Positions 42,286 through 51,249 of a stretch of 64,000 bases of DNA are shown here, piece after piece. How positions within the stretch are numbered: the first letter of the stretch is position 1; each line of letters begins with the position of its first letter. The position numbers and the translations under genes were made by a program. The notes under the pieces are model-generated. The model saw nothing but the letters and a program-made list of their open reading frames with translations, had not been told where the DNA came from and made no database searches. This stretch comes from Paenibacillus typhae (lineage in GTDB: Bacteria > Bacillota > Bacilli > Paenibacillales > Paenibacillaceae), in NCBI RefSeq assembly GCF_900099765.1, contig NZ_FNDX01000020.1:1-64000 (forward strand), written 5' to 3'.

Positions 42286-44733
42286 GTGCTTGATGTGATC
42301 GCTATCGGTGAAGTATTGATAGATTTTACTCCGGCAGGCCGTTCAGCCGCGGGGAACGAGCAGTATGAATGCAATCCGGGAGGCGCTCCGGCTAACGTGG
42401 CCGCTGCATTGTCCCGCCTGGGCGCAAGATCGGCACTAGTCAGCAAGGTTGGAGAGGATCAATTTGGTTCTTTACTGCACAATACACTACTAAATAATGG
42501 TGTGGATGTAACAGGAGTTTCGGTTACGGACGAAGCAAGTACAACCTTGGCCTTTGTTCATCTGGATGAACAGGGAGACCGGTCCTTCAGCTTCTTCCGG
42601 AAGCCGGGAGCGGATACCTTCTTACATGCAAAGGACCTCCCTCTTGAGCGGATTGACAGCTGCAAGACGCTGCATTACGGCTCACTGTCTATGACGCATG
42701 AACCTGCACGTACGGCAACCCGGACGGCAGTACTTAAGGCTAAAGAAGCAGGTGTACTGCTGTCGTTTGATCCGAATATCCGGTTTGCATTATGGGAGAG
42801 CACGGAAGAAGCCAGACAGCATATTCTTTGGGGTTTGAACTATGCCGATATCCTGAAGATTTCGGAAGAAGAGCTGGCTTTTATTACGGGCACAAACGAT
42901 ATTGTAAAAGGTTCACTTGCGCTCCAGCAGCAATATGATATTGCACTCATTGTCGTCACTTTAGCGGAAAAAGGCTGCTATTACCGTCTGGCTGATCAGG
43001 ATGGATATGTGCCGGGGGTTAAGGTCAAGGCCGTTGATACGACAGGAGCAGGAGACGCTTTTCTGGGCTGCCTGTTATATAAGATCCTCGATAACGGGAG
43101 TTCTCTGCAGGAGCTGACCACCCGGCAAATCACCAGCATGCTGAGCTTCGCTAATGCCGGCGGAGCGCTGGTTACAACACGAAAGGGGGCTCTTGGGTCC
43201 ATGCCTACGACAGATGAGATTAACCGCCTGATGGAGTCCGCCAAACCGGACAATGACGACCGGTTCAGACCGGGGTTTCACTTTTCACCTCCTGACAACT
43301 GGGCGAATGATCCCAACGGATTAGTCTACTATGAGGGAAGCTATCATCTATTCTATCAATATCATCCTTACAGTAATAAATGGGGACCGATGCACTGGGG
43401 CCATGCAGTAAGTGAAGACCTGGTTCACTGGGAGCACGCGCCTGTTGCGCTATTCCCGGATGAGCATGGTGCGATTTTCTCGGGCTGCTGTGTAGTGGAC
43501 TGGAATAACAGCAGCGGTTTATTCGAAGATTCCCATGGGCTTGTGGCAATTTTTACGCATGCCGATACCCATCCGGAGTCGGGACAGCCGCGTCAGCGGC
43601 AGAGTCTGGCTTACAGCAGCGATAAAGGTCATACCTGGCAGAAGTACGATGGTAATCCAGTGCTCTCCGAGGATGACCTGATAGACTTCCGGGACCCTAA
43701 GGTGTTCTGGCATCAGCAAAGCGGGCGGTGGATTATGGCGATTGTTGCAGGAGACCATGCCCGGTTCTATGCCTCTGAAAATTTGCGCGAATGGTCGCTG
43801 ACCGGAGAATTCGGCAAGGGAGAAGGCTCCCATGATGGCGTATGGGAATGCCCTGATCTGTTTCAGCTGCCGGTGGATGATGCGGGGCGTTCGAAATGGG
43901 TGCTTATTATAAGCATCGGGGACAATCCTGATTGTCCCGAAGGTTCGCGCACGCAATACTTCATTGGCGAGTTTGACGGAAAGACGTTTATTAATGACAA
44001 CCCGGCCGATCATATCCTGTGGCTTGATTATGGCAGAGACAACTATGCAGGTGTTACCTGGTCGGATATTCCGGAGCAAGACGGCCGCCGCGTCCTCATC
44101 GGGTGGATGAGCAACTGGAAATATGCCAACGAGACCCCTACCGGTTCCTGGAGAGGTGCAATGACATTGCCCCGCGCCTTGTCGCTGACCAGCAAGGACG
44201 GGAGTGTCGTGCTGACCCAAATGCCTGTCCGGGAAATCGGGCAGCTGCGCAAAGATTCCTTGAGCTGGAAGGATGTCACGGTTACGCCTAAGACTCCTTT
44301 TATACAGCAGACAAATTATAATCTGCTGGAGATTGAAGCAGAGCTGGATGTCCGGTCCGGGGACGCAGTTTATATTCATCTGAAATCCGCCGGACAGGAC
44401 GAGATCCTTATCGGTTACGACCCTGCTGACAAGCGGCTGTTCACCGACCGCTCCCATTCCGGTGTGACTGATTTTCATCCGGCGTTTGCCGGCCGGCATG
44501 GTGCGAGCCTGGCTGCGGTGAATGGACAGCTCAGGCTGCAGATCTGGCTGGACCGCAATGCGGTTGAAGTGTATGCGGATAATGGACTGGTTGTGCTGAC
44601 CGATCAGATTTTCCCTGAAGCTCCGATCGAGAGTATCGGGGTAAGTGCGAAGTCAGGACAGGTTGTTCTGAATTCGCTTCAGATCCATACACTGGAGTCT
44701 ATCGGAATACCGGGCGGGAGGAATGAGGCATGA
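42286..44733 (+). CDS. Fructokinase (PfkB family) fused to GH32 fructosidase
   Basis: An 815-residue bifunctional protein. Residues 1-320 form a PfkB-family sugar kinase: GEVLIDF, NPGGAPANVA (30-39), and the catalytic DTTGAGDAF with D257. Residues about 325-815 form a GH32 glycosidase with all three acidic motifs: the nucleophile D342 in NDPNG, D470 in FRDP, and the acid/base E521 in WECPD. The beta-sandwich C-terminal domain is present. There is no signal peptide, so both activities should be inside the cell: releasing fructose from an imported fructoside and phosphorylating it. It starts at GTG 42286 behind GGTGGGGAG, and its stop overlaps the next gene by 4 bases. One continuous frame with no stop or shift at the junction supports a true fusion. 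Confidence 0.92.
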   Translation: MLDVIAIGEVLIDFTPAGRSAAGNEQYECNPGGAPANVAAALSRLGARSALVSKVGEDQFGSLLHNTLLNNGVDVTGVSVTDEASTTLAFVHLDEQGDRSFSFFRKPGADTFLHAKDLPLERIDSCKTLHYGSLSMTHEPARTATRTAVLKAKEAGVLLSFDPNIRFALWESTEEARQHILWGLNYADILKISEEELAFITGTNDIVKGSLALQQQYDIALIVVTLAEKGCYYRLADQDGYVPGVKVKAVDTTGAGDAFLGCLLYKILDNGSSLQELTTRQITSMLSFANAGGALVTTRKGALGSMPTTDEINRLMESAKPDNDDRFRPGFHFSPPDNWANDPNGLVYYEGSYHLFYQYHPYSNKWGPMHWGHAVSEDLVHWEHAPVALFPDEHGAIFSGCCVVDWNNSSGLFEDSHGLVAIFTHADTHPESGQPRQRQSLAYSSDKGHTWQKYDGNPVLSEDDLIDFRDPKVFWHQQSGRWIMAIVAGDHARFYASENLREWSLTGEFGKGEGSHDGVWECPDLFQLPVDDAGRSKWVLIISIGDNPDCPEGSRTQYFIGEFDGKTFINDNPADHILWLDYGRDNYAGVTWSDIPEQDGRRVLIGWMSNWKYANETPTGSWRGAMTLPRALSLTSKDGSVVLTQMPVREIGQLRKDSLSWKDVTVTPKTPFIQQTNYNLLEIEAELDVRSGDAVYIHLKSAGQDEILIGYDPADKRLFTDRSHSGVTDFHPAFAGRHGASLAAVNGQLRLQIWLDRNAVEVYADNGLVVLTDQIFPEAPIESIGVSAKSGQVVLNSLQIHTLESIGIPGGRNEA

Positions 44734-47006
44734 GCAGCTCAGCGGGAGACCGCGGAATAACGATGTATTGGGCTTTTGATGAAGGAACCGGAGCAGGTGC
44801 GCTGGAGAGCGTCACTAAGACGGTGGATAATGTCCATTATGTGTTTAATAATGCGGAATTTACCGACCCTTGTACTCCGCCATGGAGGCAGGGAGTGGCA
44901 GGAACAAGTCTCCTCTTCGATGGTTACTCAACCTATATTGCCCATTCTGCCCATGAGGAAGAGCGCAATGGGGAGCCGGAATTTCTGCCGGCTCTCAGCA
45001 TCGGGGTATGGGTGGCCCCGCGAACCTATGAGTGGGGGCACGAGGGCAAGCTGGCTGCCATTGTGAACCGGCACAATAAGGATGCTAAGCAGGGGTATCT
45101 GCTTGGCATGTTCCGTCACGGCTCCTGGTCCTTCCAAATCGGGCTTGAGGGAGGAGAATGGAAGGAAATCTGGTCGCCGGACGGCTGTGAGCTGCCCAAG
45201 AATGAGTGGTCTTACGTAAATGCCGTGTTCAATGGGAATGAAGGTGAGCTTAAACTGTACTTGAACGGCAGCGAGATTGCTTCGGCGGTCGTACCTGCCG
45301 GTTCAAGGCTGGCAGTAGCGGCAGATACTGACCTGCTCATCGGCAGGAACAATCACAGCAGCAAGCTTGCAGACGTGTTCAGCCTGCACATGTTCAGCGG
45401 ACTCATGGATGAGCTGAAGATGTATAGCCACGCTCTGAGTAACGAGGAAGTCGCCTCTTCTTATCAGGAGGTGCTCGCCGCACATGGAGGCGTCCGGCCG
45501 CAAGTGGAGTATGACGACATCAAGCTGGACAGGACGCCACTGCTTGCGGACCGGCACAGACCTCAATATCATGTCAGCCCGCCGGCCCATTGGATGAACG
45601 AGCCTCATGCGCCAATCTATTTTGACGGGCAATATCATTTGTTCTATCAGCATAATCCGCAAGGGCCGTATTTCCACCATATTCATTGGGGGCATTGGGT
45701 AAGCAAGGATCTGGTGTATTGGCGTGATCTTCCTATAGCCCTGGCACCTGAGAAGGATCAACTCGCACCCGACGGAATCTGGTCAGGAAGCGCGACTTAT
45801 GATGCCGACGGCCTGCCTGTCCTGTTCTTTACGGCCGGCAATGACAGTGCGTCACCGAATCAGAGCGTGGCGCTGGCCAGAAGCACTTATTCCGAAGATA
45901 AGGACCCTGATCTGGTCAGGTGGATCAAACATCCCGAGCCGCTCATTGTACAGCAGCAGGGGATGGGGGCATTTGGAGATTTCCGTGACCCGTTCGTGTG
46001 GAAGGATGAGGACGGCTGGTATGCACTGGTCGGGTCGGGAGTGGAAGGCAGCGGGGGAGCCGCGCTGGCTTTTGCGTCAGACGACATGCTGAACTGGACG
46101 TACAAAGGATCATTTTTTGAAGCGGACATTCAGAAGTTTCCTTATCTTGGACCGATCTGGGAGCTCCCTGTATTTCTTCCTCTGGGCAGTGACAAGCACG
46201 GTGTAAGTAAGCATCTCCTGTTGGTCAGCCCTGTGGGAGCCGGCGCCGATGTTGAAGTGTTTTACTGGATCGGTCAGATGGACAAGCACAATCTGAGTTT
46301 CATACCGGACCAGGAGGAACCTCAATTACTGGATGTCGGTGATTTCCATTTTACCGGTCCGAGCGGAATGACCGATCCGGTGACAGGCAGAAATATCGTC
46401 TTTACGATTGCGCAGGGTGACCGGACATCTGTGCTGGAATACCAGTCAGGCTGGGCCCATAACGGCGGTTTGCCGGTAAGCGTGTATTTGAGGGAGGATG
46501 GCCGGCTTGGAATCGAGCCGATTCAGGAACTGCAGTCATTGCGGGGCGAGAAGCGATTATCGCTTCGTGACAAGTCATTAACAGAAGCAAATGACCAGCT
46601 GAGGGCTATTCAAGGCGATATGCTGGAGATTCAGCTGGAAATGGAGCGGGGCAGTGCTGCACAGCTTGGAATCAAGGTCCGCTGTACACCGGATGGAGAG
46701 GAAGAGACGCTGCTGTATTATGACTGGAAGGAATCCATGCTTTTGGCCGACCGGACGAAAACATCACAGCATCCGGAAGAAAGATGCCGCGGGATTCAGG
46801 GCGGCAAGCTGGAGCTATGCGGCGAGAATCTGAAGCTGCATCTCTATCTGGACCGCTCCATGGTCGAAGCCTATGTCAACGGACTTAAGAGCCTGACAAC
46901 CCGGGCATACCCGGGCCGCAAGGATGCTTTGGGGCTTAGACTATGGGGAGATGCTGATTCCTTGGTCAAGTCTTTAGAAATTTGGGAAATGAAGTCTATA
47001 TGGTAA
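44730..47006 (+). CDS. LamG-GH32 fructosidase-like protein with an atypical nucleophile motif
   Basis: A 758-residue protein. Residues 1-250 form a LamG/concanavalin-like module (DEGTGAGALESV, LYLNGSEIASA, MDELKMYSHALSNEEV). The GH32 domain follows from about 275. Its first motif reads HWMNEPHAP, so the usual nucleophile Asp (NDP) is Glu (E291). The stabiliser D420 in FRDP and the acid/base E478 in IWELP are present. The C-terminal sandwich ends at LKSLTTRAYPGR. No signal peptide is present. The start overlaps the fusion gene stop (ATGA), so the two are translationally coupled and may act on the same imported sugar. The substrate is uncertain because of the motif change. Confidence 0.88.
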   Translation: MSSSAGDRGITMYWAFDEGTGAGALESVTKTVDNVHYVFNNAEFTDPCTPPWRQGVAGTSLLFDGYSTYIAHSAHEEERNGEPEFLPALSIGVWVAPRTYEWGHEGKLAAIVNRHNKDAKQGYLLGMFRHGSWSFQIGLEGGEWKEIWSPDGCELPKNEWSYVNAVFNGNEGELKLYLNGSEIASAVVPAGSRLAVAADTDLLIGRNNHSSKLADVFSLHMFSGLMDELKMYSHALSNEEVASSYQEVLAAHGGVRPQVEYDDIKLDRTPLLADRHRPQYHVSPPAHWMNEPHAPIYFDGQYHLFYQHNPQGPYFHHIHWGHWVSKDLVYWRDLPIALAPEKDQLAPDGIWSGSATYDADGLPVLFFTAGNDSASPNQSVALARSTYSEDKDPDLVRWIKHPEPLIVQQQGMGAFGDFRDPFVWKDEDGWYALVGSGVEGSGGAALAFASDDMLNWTYKGSFFEADIQKFPYLGPIWELPVFLPLGSDKHGVSKHLLLVSPVGAGADVEVFYWIGQMDKHNLSFIPDQEEPQLLDVGDFHFTGPSGMTDPVTGRNIVFTIAQGDRTSVLEYQSGWAHNGGLPVSVYLREDGRLGIEPIQELQSLRGEKRLSLRDKSLTEANDQLRAIQGDMLEIQLEMERGSAAQLGIKVRCTPDGEEETLLYYDWKESMLLADRTKTSQHPEERCRGIQGGKLELCGENLKLHLYLDRSMVEAYVNGLKSLTTRAYPGRKDALGLRLWGDADSLVKSLEIWEMKSIW

Positions 47007-47072
47007 CGCGGAGCGCCACGGCGCTCCTTCCCTCATGGGTACAGCAATTAACGCACACAAGCAGAGAGTTAT

Positions 47073-47087
47073 TTGTAAGCGCTTCAT
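47073..47087 (+). promoter_or_regulatory. Putative cre (CcpA) site
   Basis: TTGTAAGCGCTTCAT matches the Bacillus cre consensus WTGNAANCGNWNNCW with one mismatch and has the palindromic core AAGCGCTT. It lies 30 bases before a broken secreted protein gene. Confidence 0.5.
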
Positions 47088-47116
47088 TTAATCGAAGATA
47101 TGAAGGAGGCTTGTTA

Positions 47117-47356
47117 ATGAGGAAAGCTAACCGGAATACAACTTGGATTTCCAGAGTGGTAGCGGGGGTTTTGGTTCTTCAGCTTGCGGCTCCGGGTATT
47201 CAAGGCATAGCCGCGGCTGCAATAGAGGGAGGAGAGGCTTCTATTCCAAAGGCTGATCTAGGGTCATCCGTTACCGGCGTTGTCTACAAGGACCCGAATA
47301 CAGTAGCACGATTGACAGCTGCGGATGCAGTCGCTGCTGCTGGATGTATTAAATAA
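47117..47356 (+). pseudogene. Truncated secreted protein (signal peptide and stub only)
   Basis: A 79-residue frame with an excellent start (GAAGGAGG, 7 bases, ATG 47117) and a clear secretion signal (WISRVVAGVLVLQLAAPGIQ, cleavage near GIAAAA). After about 45 mature residues (EGGEASIPKADLGSSVTGVV, YKDPNTVARL) it stops at LTAADAVAAAGCIK. The alternative frame over the last bases reads QSLLLDVLNK and stop, which looks like a natural C terminus, so an out-of-frame internal deletion is likely. A strong terminator follows at once. The lost part probably was a large secreted enzyme, by position perhaps a fructanase. Confidence 0.6.
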
Positions 47357-47370
47357 ATAACCGTTTAGAG

Positions 47371-47422
47371 GAAAGCCGGGAAGGCAGGGCGATGTCAGTC
47401 TTGTTCATAATCCCGGCTTTTC
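47371..47422 (+). terminator. Terminator after the truncated gene
   Basis: GAAAGCCGGGA pairs with TCCCGGCTTTTC across a 29-base loop; the tail is short. Confidence 0.65.
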
Positions 47423-47537
47423 CGTTTGTCTACGGCCACTGGAGGACAGGCAGCATTACATATTGTTCCAAATAATTTATACTGAAATATATATTACTTT
47501 TTCCAATAGAATCCCACATCCGATTGGAGGAATTCTC

Positions 47538-48488
47538 ATGACCGACTTCAAGAAACGCGATTGGAAGCAGAATCTGCTTACAGGCCCGGTAATAGAATGG
47601 CTGCTGGATTCAGACCCTGCGGTCCGCTGGCAGGTGATGCGCGATTTGCTGCATGAACCGGAAGATAAGGTTGCTGCGGTACGCTCGCAGGTTGCAGTGG
47701 AGGGCTGGGGGCAGCAGGTCCTTTTGAGGCAATCGGGAGAGGGGCATTGGTGGGCGGATGAGGATGCTTGGCCGCTGCAGAATACATTGTTTGCATTGGT
47801 TTTATTAAAGGATATGGGCTTGGAGCCCAAAAGTGCGGAGGCCGGCAGGGCCATTGCGCTGGTACGGGACAATTTAATTTGGGAGTATCATGAGAACCGG
47901 GCGTTTTTTGAAGGGGAAGTCGAGGCGTGCATCAACGGGAGGATTCTGGCGGCGGGCTCTTATTATGGGGAGACAAGTGAGCGGCTGGTTCAATATCTTC
48001 TGGACGGGCAGCTGCCGGATGGAGGATGGAATTGTGAAGCGCCTCCCAGCACAAGGTCCTCTTTTCACAGCACGATCTGTGTACTGGAGGGACTGCTGGA
48101 ATATGAGAAGGCGGCGGGCGCTGATCCCGAAGTGACCACCGCCCGCAAGCGGGGAGAAGAATATCTGCTGGAGCGGGGGCTATTCCGGTCGCTTTCCTCT
48201 GGCGGTGTGATCGATCCCCGCTTTACATGTATGTTTTATCCGCCGTCCTATCACTATGATATCCTGCGCGGACTGGAGTATTTTCGTGTAGCCGGTGCAC
48301 AGCCCGATGAACGGATGTCGGAGGCCATCGAATTAATCCTTGCGAAGCAGGCTGCAAATGGCCGCTGGCCATTGGACAGTCCCCGGCCGGACGATATTCC
48401 TTTTCATATGGAGGACCCGTCAGGCGGGGAGAGCCGCTGGAATACGCTTCGCGCCTTGCAAGTGTTAGAGTGGTGGTCTTCATATTGA
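47538..48488 (+). CDS. Prenyltransferase/squalene-oxidase-repeat-like alpha-toroid protein
   Basis: A 316-residue soluble protein made of helical repeats of the alpha/alpha-toroid class. QW-like motifs are visible: GHWWADEDAWPLQNTLFAL, LLDGQLPDGGWNCE, and ANGRWPLDSPRP. The N terminus (GPVIEWLLDSDPAVRWQVMRDL) is a family sign of short squalene-cyclase-like proteins in Bacillales. It lacks the DxDD motif of true terpene cyclases. I chose ATG at 47538 with TTGGAGG upstream. A role in sugar or lipid chemistry is unknown; the neighbouring genes suggest association with glycan use but do not prove it. Confidence 0.7.
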   Translation: MTDFKKRDWKQNLLTGPVIEWLLDSDPAVRWQVMRDLLHEPEDKVAAVRSQVAVEGWGQQVLLRQSGEGHWWADEDAWPLQNTLFALVLLKDMGLEPKSAEAGRAIALVRDNLIWEYHENRAFFEGEVEACINGRILAAGSYYGETSERLVQYLLDGQLPDGGWNCEAPPSTRSSFHSTICVLEGLLEYEKAAGADPEVTTARKRGEEYLLERGLFRSLSSGGVIDPRFTCMFYPPSYHYDILRGLEYFRVAGAQPDERMSEAIELILAKQAANGRWPLDSPRPDDIPFHMEDPSGGESRWNTLRALQVLEWWSSY

Positions 48489-48540
48489 TAACTTAAAATC
48501 GATATGTCTATAATAAGCGGTATGAAGGGAGGAGCAGACG

Positions 48541-51045
48541 ATTCGCTATTTATACGAATTTATTCAGCATCAGGACGATCTGCCGATGAAGCTCTTCGTG
48601 AATTCCGTACAGCATATTGATTTCCACTGGCATAAGGAAGTTGAGATCCTGTATGTTCTCCACGGCTCGATCAACATGTATCTGGACCAGAAGCAATATA
48701 CGCTCCAGGAAGATGATATTCTCGTGATCAACAGCATGTCGGTTCATAAGATTGAGCGGACCCATCAGGATAATGTGTTGTTAACCCTGCAGTTCGGCCC
48801 GGAGCTGCTGCATAATAATGCGTTCATCTCCTGCAACTCTGCCGGTCATTCCGGGCAGGACCCGTCGAGTCTGCACAGCATCAAGCATAATCTTGCGCAA
48901 ATGGTCTGGGAGATTAACAAGAAATCTCCGGGTTATCACAGCTACACGATAGGCCGATTACAGCTGTTATGCGGATGCCTGCTGCGATATTTTGCAGACG
49001 GTACGAATCCGGCGGTGGCAGAAGGAAGCAGGGACAACGATTATAAAAGACTGAACAGTGTCCTCACATACATCGACCGCCATTATAATGAAAAGATTAC
49101 GCTGCAGGATATGGCGGACTCCGAGCATTTAAGCCTGCATTATTTTTCCCACTTCTTCACGGACAAAATCGGGATTCCCTTTCAAAAGTATTTGACGCTT
49201 ATCCGCCTGGAAAAGGCCCAGCTTCAGCTGGCAGAAAGCGATAAGACCATCTCTGAAATAGCCCTGGATTGCGGATTTGCCAACGTGAAGCTGTTCAACA
49301 AGTATTTTAAGGAAAAATACGGCTGCACGCCGGGCTCCTACCGGGAGGCCTCGCTCACACCGGAACCGCACCGGCTGAACCTGAACCGCAAGCCTAAAAC
49401 ATATGAGGAATCCTCAAGCGGGGACTATTATGAGATGGACACGATGAATGCCATAGGGTCACTGTACCGCTATCTGGATGTTAGCACGGATGCCGACCAG
49501 TCCGGCGTTTCGCTGTCGGCTGTGCTTGCAGCTGCCCCTGAACGGATTGAGGTTCGTGCAGACCAGACAACGGCTAGCTACAAAAAGCACTGGAATATCA
49601 CCACGACGGCCGGAAGAGCCGTAGAAGGACTGCGCGAGGATTGGCGGAAGCAGCTATCTGCCTTGAAGGGGAGCATCCCGTTCCGGTATATCCGGTTTCA
49701 CGGCATTTTTAATGATGAGATGATGGTATACAGTGAAAATGAGGACGGCACACCGGTCTATAACTGGTCTTATGTGGACAAGCTGTATGATTTCCTTCTG
49801 GAGCAGGGAGTCCGGCCATTCGTTGAACTGAGCTTTATGCCGGGACAGCTGGCGAGGTCCAAGGAAACGCTGTTCTGGTGGAGAGGCAATATCAGTCCGC
49901 CGGCAGATCCCGCCAAGTGGGAAGCGCTGGTCCGGGCCTTCATCCGGCATTGTCTGAACCGTTACGGGGCGGATGAGGTGAAGCAGTGGTATTTTGAAGT
50001 GTGGAACGAGCCGGATCTGGCAGGGGTCTGCTGGGCAGGCAGCAAAGAAGAATACTTCGCTTTTTACGAATCCACCGTTCATGCGATTAAATCGGTGCTG
50101 CCGGAGCTGAGGACAGGTGGGCCCGCTATGGGATACGGCTCGATCTGGAACGATACCTGGGCTGAGGACTTTTTAGCTTACTGCAGCTCGCGGGAAGTGC
50201 CGCTCGATTTCTTTTCGTTCCATATTTATTCGGAGTACCCCAAGCTAAAAACGGAAGAGGGCCGTTTGACCCGGATCATGCCCCCGGCATTTTTTAAGGA
50301 AAGCATTGACCGTGTGCGGCAAAAGATGAAGTCGGCCTCGTACAGTGACGTTGAGCTTCATATTACCGAGTGGAATTTTTCGCTGTATGACCGGAATCTG
50401 CTGCATGATACGATGTTTATGGCCTCGTTTGTCATCTACCAGACCATGAATACGCTCGGAGATGTGGCGGCGATGGCCTACTGGTCCTTTACCGATGTTT
50501 TTGAAGAAAGCGTCGTTCCGGCTTCCCCGTTCTATGGAGGCTTTGGCCTGATCAACCGCGACGGGCTGAAGAAGCCCGGGTATTATGCGTTTGAGCTGAT
50601 GCAGAAGCTGGGTGACGAGCTGCTGATGCAGGGAGATGGTTATGTCTTTACCCGGAAAAGCGACGGAAGCCTGCAGTTTCTGTTCTATCACTACGTCCAT
50701 GTGGATCAGCTGTTTGCGAGCGGAGACTGGTCAGAGCTGTCCGGCTCCACCCGATATGACGTATTTGAGGAAAAAGGCAGCAAAGTCTTTGAATTGACGC
50801 TAAACCAGCTGGCAGGAAGCTATAAATGCACCAGCTATCAGCTGGACCGGGAGCATGGGTCGGTATTCGATGAGTGGATGACTATAGGCGCGCCTGATTT
50901 TTTAACACAGGAGGAAATTCAGTATTTAAACAGCAGAAGTGGTCCGGTCATCCGGACAGAGCTTGTACAGAAGGAAAGCTGGCGCAAAGAAATTGTACTC
51001 CCGCCTCATGGGGTGCTGCTGCTCCAGCTCGAAAGGCAGTTTTAA
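48541..51045 (+). CDS. AraC-type regulator fused to GH39 glycosidase (apparent ATT start)
   Basis: About 834 residues. A cupin-like sensor forms the first 90 (FHWHKEVEILYVLHG), an AraC double helix-turn-helix lies around 170-270 (ITLQDMADSEHLSLHYFSHF, ISEIALDCGFANVKLFNKYF), and a GH39 domain fills the rest. The GH39 acid/base Glu lies in FEVWNEPDLAG and the nucleophile Glu in LHITEWNF (residues 475 and 595 if counted from ATG 48586), as in beta-xylosidases. The strong GGGAGGAG at 48527-48534 lies 6 bases before an in-frame ATT at 48541, and no ATG, GTG or TTG occurs in the frame before ATG 48586, which itself lacks a site. The first residues RYLYEFIQHQDDLPMKLFVN look native, so ATT is the likely start. 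The glycosidase half may act as the sensor or still be active. Confidence 0.87.
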   Translation: MRYLYEFIQHQDDLPMKLFVNSVQHIDFHWHKEVEILYVLHGSINMYLDQKQYTLQEDDILVINSMSVHKIERTHQDNVLLTLQFGPELLHNNAFISCNSAGHSGQDPSSLHSIKHNLAQMVWEINKKSPGYHSYTIGRLQLLCGCLLRYFADGTNPAVAEGSRDNDYKRLNSVLTYIDRHYNEKITLQDMADSEHLSLHYFSHFFTDKIGIPFQKYLTLIRLEKAQLQLAESDKTISEIALDCGFANVKLFNKYFKEKYGCTPGSYREASLTPEPHRLNLNRKPKTYEESSSGDYYEMDTMNAIGSLYRYLDVSTDADQSGVSLSAVLAAAPERIEVRADQTTASYKKHWNITTTAGRAVEGLREDWRKQLSALKGSIPFRYIRFHGIFNDEMMVYSENEDGTPVYNWSYVDKLYDFLLEQGVRPFVELSFMPGQLARSKETLFWWRGNISPPADPAKWEALVRAFIRHCLNRYGADEVKQWYFEVWNEPDLAGVCWAGSKEEYFAFYESTVHAIKSVLPELRTGGPAMGYGSIWNDTWAEDFLAYCSSREVPLDFFSFHIYSEYPKLKTEEGRLTRIMPPAFFKESIDRVRQKMKSASYSDVELHITEWNFSLYDRNLLHDTMFMASFVIYQTMNTLGDVAAMAYWSFTDVFEESVVPASPFYGGFGLINRDGLKKPGYYAFELMQKLGDELLMQGDGYVFTRKSDGSLQFLFYHYVHVDQLFASGDWSELSGSTRYDVFEEKGSKVFELTLNQLAGSYKCTSYQLDREHGSVFDEWMTIGAPDFLTQEEIQYLNSRSGPVIRTELVQKESWRKEIVLPPHGVLLLQLERQF

Positions 51046-51064
51046 TTGAAAATACACTGAGCAA

Positions 51065-51096
51065 ACATCCCTTTTCTGATGAAGGGGTGTTTTTTG
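51065..51096 (+). terminator. Terminator after the AraC-GH39 gene
   Basis: ACATCCCTT pairs with AAGGGGTGT (one G-T), followed by six T. Confidence 0.8.
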
Positions 51097-51249
51097 TTGT
51101 TTATTTTGGATCGAAGCAGACAAGCTAGTACAGGAGGCAGGAAGTAGGCAAAATACGAACCCGGATGCGGCAAGTTACAACAAGAAAACGGTATCAATAA
51201 TCTCTATACTAGGGTTGTAGCAGTTAAGAGAAAGACAGGGGGAATTTAG

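Noticed and set aside
41103..42446. A 447-residue minus-strand frame
   Set aside because: Antisense to the binding lipoprotein and the start of the fusion gene; no domain and no start site.
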